From Olsenella sp. oral taxon 807 (GTDB lineage Bacteria; Actinomycetota; Coriobacteriia; Coriobacteriales; Atopobiaceae), in NCBI RefSeq assembly GCF_001189515.2, contig NZ_CP012069.2, positions 992,001 to 1,056,000 on the forward strand: a stretch of DNA of 64,000 nucleotides, in the 5' to 3' direction. The notes beneath the pieces were generated by a model, which worked only from the letters and a program-made list of their open reading frames with translations, did not search any database and was not told where the DNA came from. Shown one piece after another: positions 10,301-18,214 of this stretch. A program made the position numbers and the translations under genes. How positions within the stretch are numbered: position 1 is the stretch's first letter; every line of letters starts with the position of its first letter.

Positions 10301-10323
10301 ACTGCATAGAGGACCTTGGTTGA
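7303..10323 (+). CDS. Tubulin/FtsZ-like GTPase, large bacterial type (copy 1)
   Basis: A 1006-aa protein. I chose the ATG at 7303 with GGGAGG 8 bases upstream. The N-terminal nucleotide-binding core is visible: LAIGLGGTG at about residues 28-36 (T1-like loop), KFLAVDSDA as the following strand, and the tubulin signature GGGTGSG at residues 192-198. The family that I recall for such long proteins is the Pfam 'Tubulin_2' type. The remaining 750 residues are helical, of unknown fold, with a conserved block SVRMTSATDRVSFLRLKFG. It is expected to bind GTP and possibly polymerise. It is followed by a near-identical paralogue of exactly the same length. Confidence 0.85.
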   Translation: MPKNSFHSFWGGITDEVWQCAQDDFAALAIGLGGTGIDCLRTLKKRVYERLRPDNPGDAVPRYDHIKFLAVDSDAVGMKKVADSSGHAPYKLDMGTEFFDVSCANNLSGVFGRNRVNLARDPAYREWLQFDDLNMVGTATDGAGGVRQVGRFLLVRRASEFVSTVHDMVTEAMEDANDNKRKVYVHIFSGLGGGTGSGAFLDACYLVREALRRAGVQDCMLMGYLFLPDVNLANTAIPPNVRKYIGHNGYAAMQELDYCMGFGRNGDAWRQAYPGLGEVRCEAQPVDFCHLVGGKTSQGVPLPDAYGHAISVVADCVTDTLVRPASPSYSLESLLSNVETIRSSMRGMQDAGACYDYLVLGASCAVVPYGRIMTYLASGLFQRPEGLGMRGRVPTEEEVERFQEDVGLTHDALLRELRRGVGVDPGHYNAMPAGAQKKSPNVEDHYMKLEAAARGALGRNLADLSRGVPGHVRTKLPTDGRAQAVMAKVVNAVLDAMVDPERGPWYASALVRSAKGTDLLAAAWGIRAEAERRRDHEAAQDEEGMPIWDDFARARDEFFSCSFPPFLKGKYDAFVEAIRVLTFCHIRRDSYEALAKLAGMLGRQLTDLADELTDPFERVMEGLIDTFGANWSYLKAFVDGASTYEQPIVTMGQIAPVLDGEIKKCDVGKVTQGLLDALLGEGGRAAWGPGGDDAPLARLVSRYFAGTFRGPLRSLEGYLEDRYGIRNDPKLLAKRVQDDLLKKMDRRAEVLFDTGWRYDLPDDGPALCCVTVPQGSPVVANAAAGYVAAQGAGYSVRMTSATDRVSFLRLKFGVSLWGYAGLARCEAGYEPAPGRHLYERAVCVEGVSDPAEVEASRDWRELPSPTPRSKMGQGTDPEVRRRADEAAGVLDEALREGIVVRGIGEYTIRTISDGFMRGVRDKYDAAAKGLPADDRLKVQDELRAMDANRAYDPKKHVLSDMMRPQNPKAERTICADFLAKAPVLVEIVRRELEKCREIANCIEDLG

Positions 10324-10419
10324 GGAGCGGGATCTCCGATCGGATACCGCCTGCCGCAGCTTCGACACCTCAGCCCACGTTGTCCCCCACGCCGGTGGGG
10401 GAGGATCTAGGAGTTGGCC
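10324..10419 (+). promoter_or_regulatory. Spacer between the tubulin-like paralogues with a hairpin
   Basis: This 96-base gap contains the inverted repeat CCCCCAC-GCCG-GTGGGGG just before the shared leader GATCTAGGAG that precedes the next ATG. The gap after copy 2 (13441-13535) also has a short hairpin (GCCCCTCGGGGC) before GATCTAGGAGG. The same leader words before both following genes suggest that the duplication carried its 5' leader. The hairpins lack a T-tract, so RNA stabilisation or translational control is more likely than termination. Confidence 0.4.
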
Positions 10420-13400
10420 ATGTATGAGAACCTCTTGCTCTCCGCTGGGGGTGGTATCGTAGACGAGGCGTTGCAATGCGCTCAGGACGACTCCGCCGTC
10501 CTTGCCATCGGCCTCGGGGGCACGGGCATCGACTGCCTGCGGACACTCAAGGCAAAGGTCCACGAGCGCCTGCGGCCGGACAACCCCGGTGACGCGGTGC
10601 CCCGCTACGACCACATCAAGTTCCTGGCAGTGGACTCGGACGCCAAGGGTATGAAAAAGGCGCAACGGGATGGCTTTGGGGAGCTCGACCTAGACACGGA
10701 GTTCCTCGACATCTCGTATCCGAACAGCCTCTCCACCCTGTTTGCGACGAGCCGCGATGGCCTCGCGGCGGACCCCGCGTACCGCGAGTGGCTCCAGTTC
10801 GATGACCTCAATAAGGTGGGCACGGCCACCGATGGGGCGGGTGGCGTCCGCCAGGTGGGCCGCTTCCTGCTGGTGAGGAGGGCCTCCGAGTTCGTGTCGA
10901 CAGTTCATGACATGGTCACCGAGGCGATGGAGGATGCGAACGACAACAAACGCAAGGTGTACGTACACATCTTCTCCGGCCTGGGTGGCGGCACGGGCTC
11001 CGGGGCCTTCCTCGACGCGTGCTACCTCGTCCGGGAGGCGCTGAGAAGGGCGGGCGCAGCCGGCAACATGCTCATGGGCTACCTCTTCCTGCCCGACGTG
11101 AACTTTGCAAGAGATTACATCCCCAACGTCGTCAGGCGATGCATTGGGAGCAATGGCTACGCGGCGATGCAGGAGCTGGACTACTGCATGGGCTTCGGGA
11201 GAAACGGCGACGCCTGGCGCCAGGCCTACCCCGGCCTGGGAGAGGTCCGCTGTGAGGCGCAGCCCGTGGACCTCTGTCACCTCGTGGCCGGGAAGACGTC
11301 GAAGGGTGTGTCCCTCCCCGACGCGTACGACCACGCGATGAGCGTCGTGGCGGACTACGTGACGGACATTCTTGCTAAACCCGAAGGCATATGTGGCAGC
11401 CTCACGATCCTCCTGAGTAAGATAAGGATTTTCAGCGCGATGGAGAGAGACCGTCAGGACGCCGGCGCCTGCTACGACTACCTCGTCCTCGGGGCCTCGT
11501 GCGCCGTCGTGCCGTACGGCAGGATCATGACCTACCTCGCCTCGGGCCTCTTCCAGAGGCTCGAGGGGCTCGGCATGCGCGGCAGGGTCCCGACGCAGCA
11601 GGAGGTGGGGCAGTTCCAGGAGGACGTGGGCCTCACGCACGACGCCTTGCTGGAGGAGCTGCAGAGGGGCGTCGAGGTCGACCCCGGCCACTACGACGCG
11701 AGGCCGGCCGACGCGCAGAAGAAGAGCTCGAACGTGGAGGATCACTACATGGGCCTCGAGGCCGCCGCGAAAGGTGCCCTCGACCGGAACCTCGCGGACC
11801 TCTCGAGGGAGGTCCCGGGCCACGTCCGGACCGGGCTGCCCCCCGACGGCAGGGCCCAGGCCGTGATGGCCAAGGTGGTGAACGCCGTCCTCGACGCCAT
11901 GGTCGACCCCGAGCGCGGCCCCTGGTACGCCTCCGCGCTCGTGCGCTCCGTCAAGGGCACCGACCTGCTCGCGGCGGCGTGGGGCATCGAGGCCGAGGCG
12001 GTGAGGGAGTGCAATCACGAGGCGGCCCAGGAGCAGAAGGGAATGCCCATCTGGGACGACTTCGCGAGGGCGCGAGGGAAGTTCTTCGTGGCCCCGAACA
12101 TCCCGTTTCTCCTGAAGGGGAAGTACGACGCCTTCGTCGAGGCGACCCGCGAGCTGACCCTCTGCCGCATCAGGAGGGACTCGTACGAGGCGCTCGAGAA
12201 CCTCGCGGGTAGCTTGGCCGCGCAGATCAAGCGCCTCGCGGACGAGCTCACCGACCCCTTCGAGAGGGTCATGGAGGGGCTTATCGACACCTTCGACGCG
12301 AACCGGTCCTACCTCAAAGCCTTTGCGGACGGCGCGGGCGCCTACGAGCAGCCGATAGTCACGATGAGTCAGATCGCCCCCGCGCTCGACGGGGAGCTAG
12401 AGAAATGCGACGTTGGCAAGGTCACCCAAGAACTGCTCGACACATTGCTGGACGAGGGGGGCAGGGCCGCCTGGGGGCCCGGGGGCGACGACGCGCCCCT
12501 GGCGCGCCTGGTGTCGCGCTACTTCGTGGGGACGTTCAGTGACTGGTCCCAGAGGTCGCTGAAAGAGTACCTGGCGGACAGGTACAATATTCACGGCAAC
12601 GATCAGAAACTCGCCAACAAGGTCCAGGGCGACCTCCTCCAGACTATGGGCAGCAGGGCCGATGTGCTCTTCGACACGGCGGTGGGGTACAAACTGCCCG
12701 TGAGTTCCACCCTCTGCTACGTCACGGTGCCGCAGGGCTTCCCCGTGGTCGCGAACGCGGCTGCGGGGTATGTGGCTGCCCAGGGCGCCGGCTACAGCGT
12801 GCGCATGACCTCCGCGACCGACCGCGTGAGCTTCCTCAGACTCAAGTTCGGCGTCCCCCTGTGGGGCTACGCCGGCCTCGCGCGCTGCGAGGCAGCCTAT
12901 ACGCCCGCGCCCGGCAGGCACCTCTACGAGAGGGCCGTGCACGTGGAGGGCGTCTCGGACCCCGCAGAGGTCGAGGCTTCCCGCGACTGGGGGAATCTGC
13001 CCTCGCCCACGCCCAGGAGCAAGATGGGCCAGGGTACCGACCCCGAGGTGCGCCGCCGCGCCGACGAGGCGGCGGGCGTCCTCGACGAGGCCCTGCGTGA
13101 GGGCGTCGTCGTCAGGGGGGCACGCGAGTACACAATACGTACCATTGCCGACACCTTCATGCGGGGCGTCCGAGATAAGTACGATGCGGCGGCGAGGCTG
13201 CCTGCCGCCGACAGGCTCAAGGTGCAGGACGAGCTGCGGGCCATGGACTCCAACCGCGCGTACGACCCCAAGAAGCACATCCTCTCCGACGTGATGAGGC
13301 CCCAAAACCCCAAGGCCGAGCGGACGATCTGCGCCGACCTCCTGGCCAAGGCCCCGGTGCTCGTCGAGATCGTGCGGAGGGAGCTCGAGAAGTGTCGCGA

Positions 13401-13440
13401 GATAGCGCGTTGCATAGAGGATCTCGAGCCGAAGGGGTGA
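10420..13440 (+). CDS. Tubulin/FtsZ-like GTPase, large bacterial type (copy 2)
   Basis: A 1006-aa paralogue of the preceding gene, equal in length and alignable along its whole length. The start is the ATG at 10420, with AGGAG at 10409-10413. It keeps LAIGLGGTG, FLAVDSDA and GGGTGSG. Long blocks are identical at nucleotide level (around 10790-11060 against 7675-7945), separated by divergent patches such as residues 80-105 and the stretch around 11370-11455. This looks like a tandem duplication with diverging interface segments and either recent gene conversion or strong constraint elsewhere. Two different subunits could co-assemble, as alpha- and beta-tubulin do. That is inference. Confidence 0.85.
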   Translation: MYENLLLSAGGGIVDEALQCAQDDSAVLAIGLGGTGIDCLRTLKAKVHERLRPDNPGDAVPRYDHIKFLAVDSDAKGMKKAQRDGFGELDLDTEFLDISYPNSLSTLFATSRDGLAADPAYREWLQFDDLNKVGTATDGAGGVRQVGRFLLVRRASEFVSTVHDMVTEAMEDANDNKRKVYVHIFSGLGGGTGSGAFLDACYLVREALRRAGAAGNMLMGYLFLPDVNFARDYIPNVVRRCIGSNGYAAMQELDYCMGFGRNGDAWRQAYPGLGEVRCEAQPVDLCHLVAGKTSKGVSLPDAYDHAMSVVADYVTDILAKPEGICGSLTILLSKIRIFSAMERDRQDAGACYDYLVLGASCAVVPYGRIMTYLASGLFQRLEGLGMRGRVPTQQEVGQFQEDVGLTHDALLEELQRGVEVDPGHYDARPADAQKKSSNVEDHYMGLEAAAKGALDRNLADLSREVPGHVRTGLPPDGRAQAVMAKVVNAVLDAMVDPERGPWYASALVRSVKGTDLLAAAWGIEAEAVRECNHEAAQEQKGMPIWDDFARARGKFFVAPNIPFLLKGKYDAFVEATRELTLCRIRRDSYEALENLAGSLAAQIKRLADELTDPFERVMEGLIDTFDANRSYLKAFADGAGAYEQPIVTMSQIAPALDGELEKCDVGKVTQELLDTLLDEGGRAAWGPGGDDAPLARLVSRYFVGTFSDWSQRSLKEYLADRYNIHGNDQKLANKVQGDLLQTMGSRADVLFDTAVGYKLPVSSTLCYVTVPQGFPVVANAAAGYVAAQGAGYSVRMTSATDRVSFLRLKFGVPLWGYAGLARCEAAYTPAPGRHLYERAVHVEGVSDPAEVEASRDWGNLPSPTPRSKMGQGTDPEVRRRADEAAGVLDEALREGVVVRGAREYTIRTIADTFMRGVRDKYDAAARLPAADRLKVQDELRAMDSNRAYDPKKHILSDVMRPQNPKAERTICADLLAKAPVLVEIVRRELEKCREIARCIEDLEPKG

Positions 13441-13535
13441 TCACGGACAAGAGCCTGACTGCGTCCTATACTCACGCCGGGGTCGTTGGACCTGGCCTTT
13501 TGTTGCCCCTCGGGGCGGGATCTAGGAGGTATAGC

Positions 13536-13850
13536 ATGACCCATGATTCTGTGACGGTATCCGAGCTCAGTCGTCGCCTGCTTCTGGAACATCCCTCTTG
13601 GGCAGCTGGCGGGGCCGAGGTAGAGGCGCATCGCCTGCTTTCTGTGATCGATGACAGCCTCTCGCGCGCGCTTGCCCTTTATGTCCGCGATGGAGTCGAG
13701 ACGGACTTCGAGGCAAACGGATTCTCCGTGCTCGGCTTGCGTGCGCTCATGGGCTCTACCTACCTCGAGGCCTTGGAGGTCATGAGCATCTCCCTGAGCG
13801 ACCCGAAACGGGCACGGGCGATTGTCACGCGACGGGGGATGGCCCGATGA
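13536..13850 (+). CDS. Small unknown protein (104 aa)
   Basis: The start ATG at 13536 follows a strong AGGAGG. The longer frame from 13392 runs inside the tubulin-like gene and is rejected. The 104-aa product is mainly helical (VSELSRRLLLEHPSW; VEAHRLLSVIDDSLSRALALYV), with no motif I know. Its stop overlaps the ATG of the zincin-like gene (ATGA), so the two are translationally coupled, and it may be a chaperone or regulator of that protein. Function unknown. Confidence 0.65.
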   Translation: MTHDSVTVSELSRRLLLEHPSWAAGGAEVEAHRLLSVIDDSLSRALALYVRDGVETDFEANGFSVLGLRALMGSTYLEALEVMSISLSDPKRARAIVTRRGMAR

Positions 13851-14752
13851 GCGGCTTCCCGTCCCGCACGCGATACGCGAACCTCACTGACCAGGAGCTG
13901 AACATGGTCTTCTCGACGGGCCATTGGGAGCGTCCTGACATGGGTTTCGAGGAAAGGCTCGAGGCCTGCCAGGAGCTGGAGATGCGCCTGGCAGACAGGG
14001 ATGGGACGATTCCGCGTACCGTGATCGGTGAGGACATGCCCAATAGGGCATATGGCTATCAGCAGGGTGGCATCATCGCCCTGAACGCCCACATGCTTCA
14101 AGACGGAGCTTTCAAGCCTGCCTACGATGAGCAGCGGATGGCGCAAGCGGATCCGATACCGGTCCTGGCACCCAACTGGATGATCTACGATACGGTCTGC
14201 CATGAGCACCAACACTGCGTCCAGCATGACGAGGGACGCTCGCAGGGCAGTGCCTACATAGAGCCCAGCTCTGAGTACTCCTTGTATCGCATCCAGCCTT
14301 GCGAGCGCGAGGCATTCGAGGCGGGCGAGCGTGGGACATCGCGTGCGCTTGCCGACGTGCGGAAGGTCACTGGTGTCAAGGACCCCAACCAAGAGGATTA
14401 CTACGCAGTAAACTCCACATATACCTATAAGGACGCTCTCAGGCAGGCGCAGGAACACTACCAGGACCCTGATATCCAGCAGGCGGTCGACACGGTGGTC
14501 AATGACTACCGCGATGGGGTGAGCCGCTCCTACCAGACGTCCGGCGAGCGTGCGGTCGCGCAGGTCCTCGACAGCCAGATGGCACAGGGCAGGGAGCAGG
14601 GCAACGAGGCCCAGTACCAGCCGGGCGCACGACAGACCGTTGACGACGCGATTCCGCTCTGGGAGGACGAGCCGTCGTCCGGCAGGGACAACAGCTCGCT
14701 TACCTGGGAGAGACCAAGGGAGAACGATCGGCACCAGGGGATGGGGATGTGA
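13847..14752 (+). CDS. Zincin-like metalloprotease domain protein (HEHQH)
   Basis: A 301-aa protein starting in a 4-bp ATGA overlap. It has a HEXXH motif, HEHQH at residues 119-123, preceded by a hydrophobic/aromatic strand (PNWMIYDTVC). About 30 residues later comes YRIQPCEREAFEAGE, which offers a glutamate as third zinc ligand, as in gluzincin-type folds. The C-terminal third is Gln/Glu-rich and probably flexible. I see no signal peptide, so it should act in the cytosol or be delivered by the machine. The ATPase gene follows with a GTGA overlap. It could be the effector of the operon, or a maturation protease. The motif is clear; the role is inferred. Confidence 0.7.
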   Translation: MSGFPSRTRYANLTDQELNMVFSTGHWERPDMGFEERLEACQELEMRLADRDGTIPRTVIGEDMPNRAYGYQQGGIIALNAHMLQDGAFKPAYDEQRMAQADPIPVLAPNWMIYDTVCHEHQHCVQHDEGRSQGSAYIEPSSEYSLYRIQPCEREAFEAGERGTSRALADVRKVTGVKDPNQEDYYAVNSTYTYKDALRQAQEHYQDPDIQQAVDTVVNDYRDGVSRSYQTSGERAVAQVLDSQMAQGREQGNEAQYQPGARQTVDDAIPLWEDEPSSGRDNSSLTWERPRENDRHQGMGM

Positions 14753-16092
14753 TCCTGATGGCAATCAGACAGCAGGTCCTCCTTGGCGCGACGCTTGACG
14801 ACGGACGCTTTCGACATCCGGGGGGTGAGCCGTGGTACGTATTCCAGGACGCGCGTGATGAGAGGAGCCACATGTGCATCAACGACGTGGCTGCATCCCG
14901 GCACGTGCTGCTCCTTGGGGGAAGTGGTACGGGCAAGACGAACGTGATGAACCTGATGTTCAGGCAGGCCCGCAAGCTCTCGGTTGCTGGTGAGGCGTCC
15001 TACATCGTGTTTGACACGAAGGCTGACTACGTGACCCACAGGGGCTTTCTTAGGGGAGGCGACGAGCTTGTGGGCAACAACCGTCGCTTCAGGGACATGA
15101 GCGCCGTCTGGAACGTCTTTGCCGAGGTGCTCGTCGATGGCCGCGACGCACGTGACATCAGGTCGAACGCCCACGAGATCGCGAGGACCCTGTTCGAGGG
15201 GAGGGGCTCGAAGACGCAGCCCTTCTTTGCCAACGCCGCCAGCGACATCTTCGCGAATGCCCTCGTCTACCTTACGAGGCGGGCGCAGGAGCGTCCGTCC
15301 ACAGGGGTAAGGCAGCTCAACAATGCCAACCTGGTGCGCTTCCTGGATAAAGGCCCCAACACGCTCTCTAAGGCGTTTAACACGTACGATGACATGCGAG
15401 GGCTGACGACGTACTTTGGCGACGGGACCAACGACCAGGGGATGGGCGTCCTCAGCGAGCTAAGAAGCATGCTGCGTGACTGCTTCCAAGGCGTCTTCGC
15501 ATCCAGTCCTCCCGCAGGCTCTGACGGCCTGTCGGTGAGGAGGCTGGTGAGGCGCAGGGGCGGACGGGCCCTCTTCGTGGAGTATGACCTCTCGCTGGGC
15601 CTGTCCCTGCAGCCCGTCTACCGCCTTCTCTTCGACCTTGCCCTCAAGGAGGCCCTGGGATCGAATGCAAGGGGTCACACGATTGTCTACCTCGACGAGC
15701 TGAGGCTCCTCCCACAGATACACCATCTTGAGGACGCCCTTAACTTCGGGAGGAGCAAGGGGGTCTCGGTTGTCGCGGGGCTCCAGAGCGTCGAGCAGCT
15801 TGATGCCACCTACGGTTCCGAGGAGGGTCGCACCCTCCTCGGTGGGTTCGGCTCGATCATCGCGTTTGGTTCTGTCGACCCGAAGACCATGTCGTATGTC
15901 TCCGACCGCTTTGGCGCGAACCTCATCTCATACCGATACCCCGATTCGAACGGCCAGCCCATCGATAGGGAGCGCGAGAGCAGTGTCGTCGAGCCCTGGA
16001 GGGTGAGGTCCCTTGGGCTCGGGGAGGCCATCGTCGGGCTCGCCACGCAGCCAGACCCGTTCCTGTTTCGGTTCCGGAAGGAGGGAAGCTAG
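14749..16092 (+). CDS. TraG/VirD4- or HerA-type P-loop ATPase
   Basis: A 447-aa ATPase. The start is GTG 14749, overlapping the previous stop; ATG 14758 is an alternative. Walker A GGSGTGKT has Lys63. A strand (YIVFDTKADYV) follows as in coupling ATPases, then Walker B TIVYLDELRLLP. Next comes NFGRSKGVSVVAGLQSVEQL, the typical 'sensor' segment of TraG/TraD coupling proteins, where a Gln follows a variable strand. No N-terminal membrane helices are visible, so this is a soluble member. It would power movement of DNA or protein substrates. The next gene encodes a protein with the same C-terminal layout but without a P-loop. Confidence 0.8.
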   Translation: MILMAIRQQVLLGATLDDGRFRHPGGEPWYVFQDARDERSHMCINDVAASRHVLLLGGSGTGKTNVMNLMFRQARKLSVAGEASYIVFDTKADYVTHRGFLRGGDELVGNNRRFRDMSAVWNVFAEVLVDGRDARDIRSNAHEIARTLFEGRGSKTQPFFANAASDIFANALVYLTRRAQERPSTGVRQLNNANLVRFLDKGPNTLSKAFNTYDDMRGLTTYFGDGTNDQGMGVLSELRSMLRDCFQGVFASSPPAGSDGLSVRRLVRRRGGRALFVEYDLSLGLSLQPVYRLLFDLALKEALGSNARGHTIVYLDELRLLPQIHHLEDALNFGRSKGVSVVAGLQSVEQLDATYGSEEGRTLLGGFGSIIAFGSVDPKTMSYVSDRFGANLISYRYPDSNGQPIDRERESSVVEPWRVRSLGLGEAIVGLATQPDPFLFRFRKEGS

Positions 16093-16093
16093 C

Positions 16094-17317
16094 ATGCGCG
16101 ACACGACGTATGTGAGGCGGGTTCTCATGAGGCGCACATGCCACCTGTCGAGCCTATTTCCCGATGGGCGCCTCATCAGCTTTGGGGCATTTTGTGGGAA
16201 CCCCTCGCAGCGCTCCTCCGTCGTACTGAGGGGCATGAGATCGGCCCTTGGTAAGATGGGTGTCGTGCTGCTACATACGGACCTCAAGCTCGAGGCTGCC
16301 GCCGCGAGCCTCTGCTCCCAGCTGGGAGTACCGATGGTGAGGGTCGGTGCCTCTGGCGCGGCGCAACGACAGGCGGGAGGCTATGATCCTCTGTACGGCC
16401 TCGATCGTTTCGGCGTGCTTCGCGCGCTTGGCGTTGCGGATGACCACTCCGCAGCCACGCATGTCGGCCACTACCTCACGATCCTCGACACCCTCTACAG
16501 GATGAGTCCCGGTCGCTTCGGGTGCTATGCCTACAGCCTCGGCGCGCTTCTGAGATTCTCCTCCCTGCCTGTCGTCAATCTGCAGACAAACGTCCTGCAG
16601 GCGTTTTCCTCGGCGCTATCCCAAGATCTCGTGCAGTCCATAACCATGCCGGGCGTCCAGATGGATGTGTATAGCAGGGTGTCTGCTTTGGCTCAGCGGC
16701 TCAGCGGCACCCTCTGCCCCGCGCTGGCCCAGCCCGGAATGTCCCTCCCAACGCCTACGACGAGCCTCGTCGCACTCTCCACCATGCGTGCGGTGACGAG
16801 CGTCTACCTTCCCTCGGGAGATGTGGGGACCCTTGACTACCTGGACGCTGAGCTTGACTACCTGGTTCGTTCGCACGTGCCGTTCATGCTCGTGCTGTCG
16901 GGCATCGACGTCACAGGCACTGATATGCGCCAACGGCTTATCAGCGAGAATGCCGGGTGCTCCTATACGGTGGGCGTTGCCTCCAGTAACCCACTGTCAC
17001 TCATGCATGACCAACAGGACGTGGCCGCGCTCTTTGCTAAGCTGAACCGGATAGTCGTCTTTCCCTGTACGACCAGCCAGGTCGCAGAGTCCGTCTCATC
17101 AATCTTTGGCACATACGACCATGTGGTGCGTGACAGCAACGCCGGTGTCTCGAGGGGTCACGGGCAGCTCTTCGGGACATACTCCGAGGGGTATGTCGAG
17201 CATACGGTCAAGGAGCAGAACGTGCGGCCAGAGGACCTCATGGGAACAGATCGCGGAGCGCTTGTCGTCTGGGGAGGCGACCGGGCGCTCGTCGATCACT
17301 TAGACGAATGGAACTGA
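16094..17317 (+). CDS. Degenerate TraG-like partner of the ATPase, no Walker A
   Basis: A 407-aa protein from ATG 16094, one base after the ATPase stop. I chose it over the upstream in-frame start inside that gene. The order of elements parallels a TraG-type ATPase: an early strand VVLLHTDLKLEAAA, a long helical middle, FMLVLSGIDVTGTDMRQRL at the Walker B position, then IVVFPCTTSQVAESVSSIFG near the end. No GxxxxGKT loop exists. It is probably a catalytically dead subunit that pairs with the upstream ATPase. This relation is inferred from layout and adjacency, not from alignment. Confidence 0.55.
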   Translation: MRDTTYVRRVLMRRTCHLSSLFPDGRLISFGAFCGNPSQRSSVVLRGMRSALGKMGVVLLHTDLKLEAAAASLCSQLGVPMVRVGASGAAQRQAGGYDPLYGLDRFGVLRALGVADDHSAATHVGHYLTILDTLYRMSPGRFGCYAYSLGALLRFSSLPVVNLQTNVLQAFSSALSQDLVQSITMPGVQMDVYSRVSALAQRLSGTLCPALAQPGMSLPTPTTSLVALSTMRAVTSVYLPSGDVGTLDYLDAELDYLVRSHVPFMLVLSGIDVTGTDMRQRLISENAGCSYTVGVASSNPLSLMHDQQDVAALFAKLNRIVVFPCTTSQVAESVSSIFGTYDHVVRDSNAGVSRGHGQLFGTYSEGYVEHTVKEQNVRPEDLMGTDRGALVVWGGDRALVDHLDEWN

Positions 17318-17318
17318 C

Positions 17319-18149
17319 ATGGTGAAGCGATGCGATAGGTGCAAGGTCGCCTTTGACGATCGGGTCAGCTTCTGCCCCAACTGCGGCTCGCCTTCGGTGG
17401 ATGATACGCGGACCCTCGACGAGCTCGTGGCTGTCGGCTATCGGGCCTTCCATGGCGGCAGGTCGGCGGCGTTGCCCCAAGAGGCGCCCATGCCGTCTTC
17501 CGCTCCCACCGCTCACATAGAAGAGGACGAGGACGAGCGGCTGAGGAGGGGGTACGAGGACTTTGTGCTGCGTGAGCAGCAAGGGTCGACGTCGGTTGCT
17601 GGCTCGAAAGATGAGATGGGGGCGACGTCCGCACAATGGCTTGATTCGAGCTTGCATCCACTTGTCTCGAGCGAGTCTGCCGCAGATCAGAACTGTCATG
17701 AGAGTGACGCCGATCATGTTGACCGGCTGATGACGGGACTTGGGCTGGGGATATCGCCCGAGGCGTCACCTGGCGTTGTCTCCTCGCAGGAGATAGTGCG
17801 TGAGAGCGGAACGTCTATTCAGCCGATAGCAGGCCAAGGCGCGGCTAACCCCGACTACGACCTGGTTTTCAGCGACATTCGTGTTGAGCACGAAAGGCCT
17901 AAGCACGAGCTTGCGGAGTTTGTGAGGGACAATGCCTCCAGTCGGTTCTTTCGGGACCTCTTCGTCCCGGGAACCGTCTTGAACAGGATAGGGCGCGCGC
18001 TGCTTCTGGTCGTGGGCATATGGCTCACCATCGTCCTCGTCGTTCCCCTTATGGTGGGCATGGCGATCAATGCGTTCGAGGCGCTGCTCCCGCCTCTGCT
18101 GTGCATCGGGTTCTTGTGGTATCTCATGCGAGGTATTTTTCGCAGATGA
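17319..18149 (+). CDS. Zinc-ribbon membrane-anchored protein, last gene of the operon
   Basis: A 276-aa protein from ATG 17319, one base after the preceding stop. The N-terminus is a classic zinc ribbon (CDRCKVAF...FCPNCG). Then comes an acidic, probably disordered linker of about 170 residues. The C-terminus has two hydrophobic helices (ALLLVVGIWLTIVLVVPLMV and LLPPLLCIGFLWYLM) and a basic end. Ribbon in the cytosol plus C-terminal membrane anchor suggests that it tethers the soluble machine to the inner face of the membrane. The GTPase at 1392 carries similar ribbons. After this gene the collinear block ends. Confidence 0.7.
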   Translation: MVKRCDRCKVAFDDRVSFCPNCGSPSVDDTRTLDELVAVGYRAFHGGRSAALPQEAPMPSSAPTAHIEEDEDERLRRGYEDFVLREQQGSTSVAGSKDEMGATSAQWLDSSLHPLVSSESAADQNCHESDADHVDRLMTGLGLGISPEASPGVVSSQEIVRESGTSIQPIAGQGAANPDYDLVFSDIRVEHERPKHELAEFVRDNASSRFFRDLFVPGTVLNRIGRALLLVVGIWLTIVLVVPLMVGMAINAFEALLPPLLCIGFLWYLMRGIFRR

Positions 18150-18214
18150 TCTACTGACGCATTTCGCGAAGTTCATGGCGTTAGACGCCATGACGTTGTG
18201 ATTACTCATGGAGG

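Noticed and set aside
7654-12018. Several minus-strand frames of 300-600 aa over the tubulin-like genes
   Set aside because: They are His/Arg/Val/Leu-rich mirror frames caused by third-position GC; the plus-strand frames carry clear tubulin motifs.
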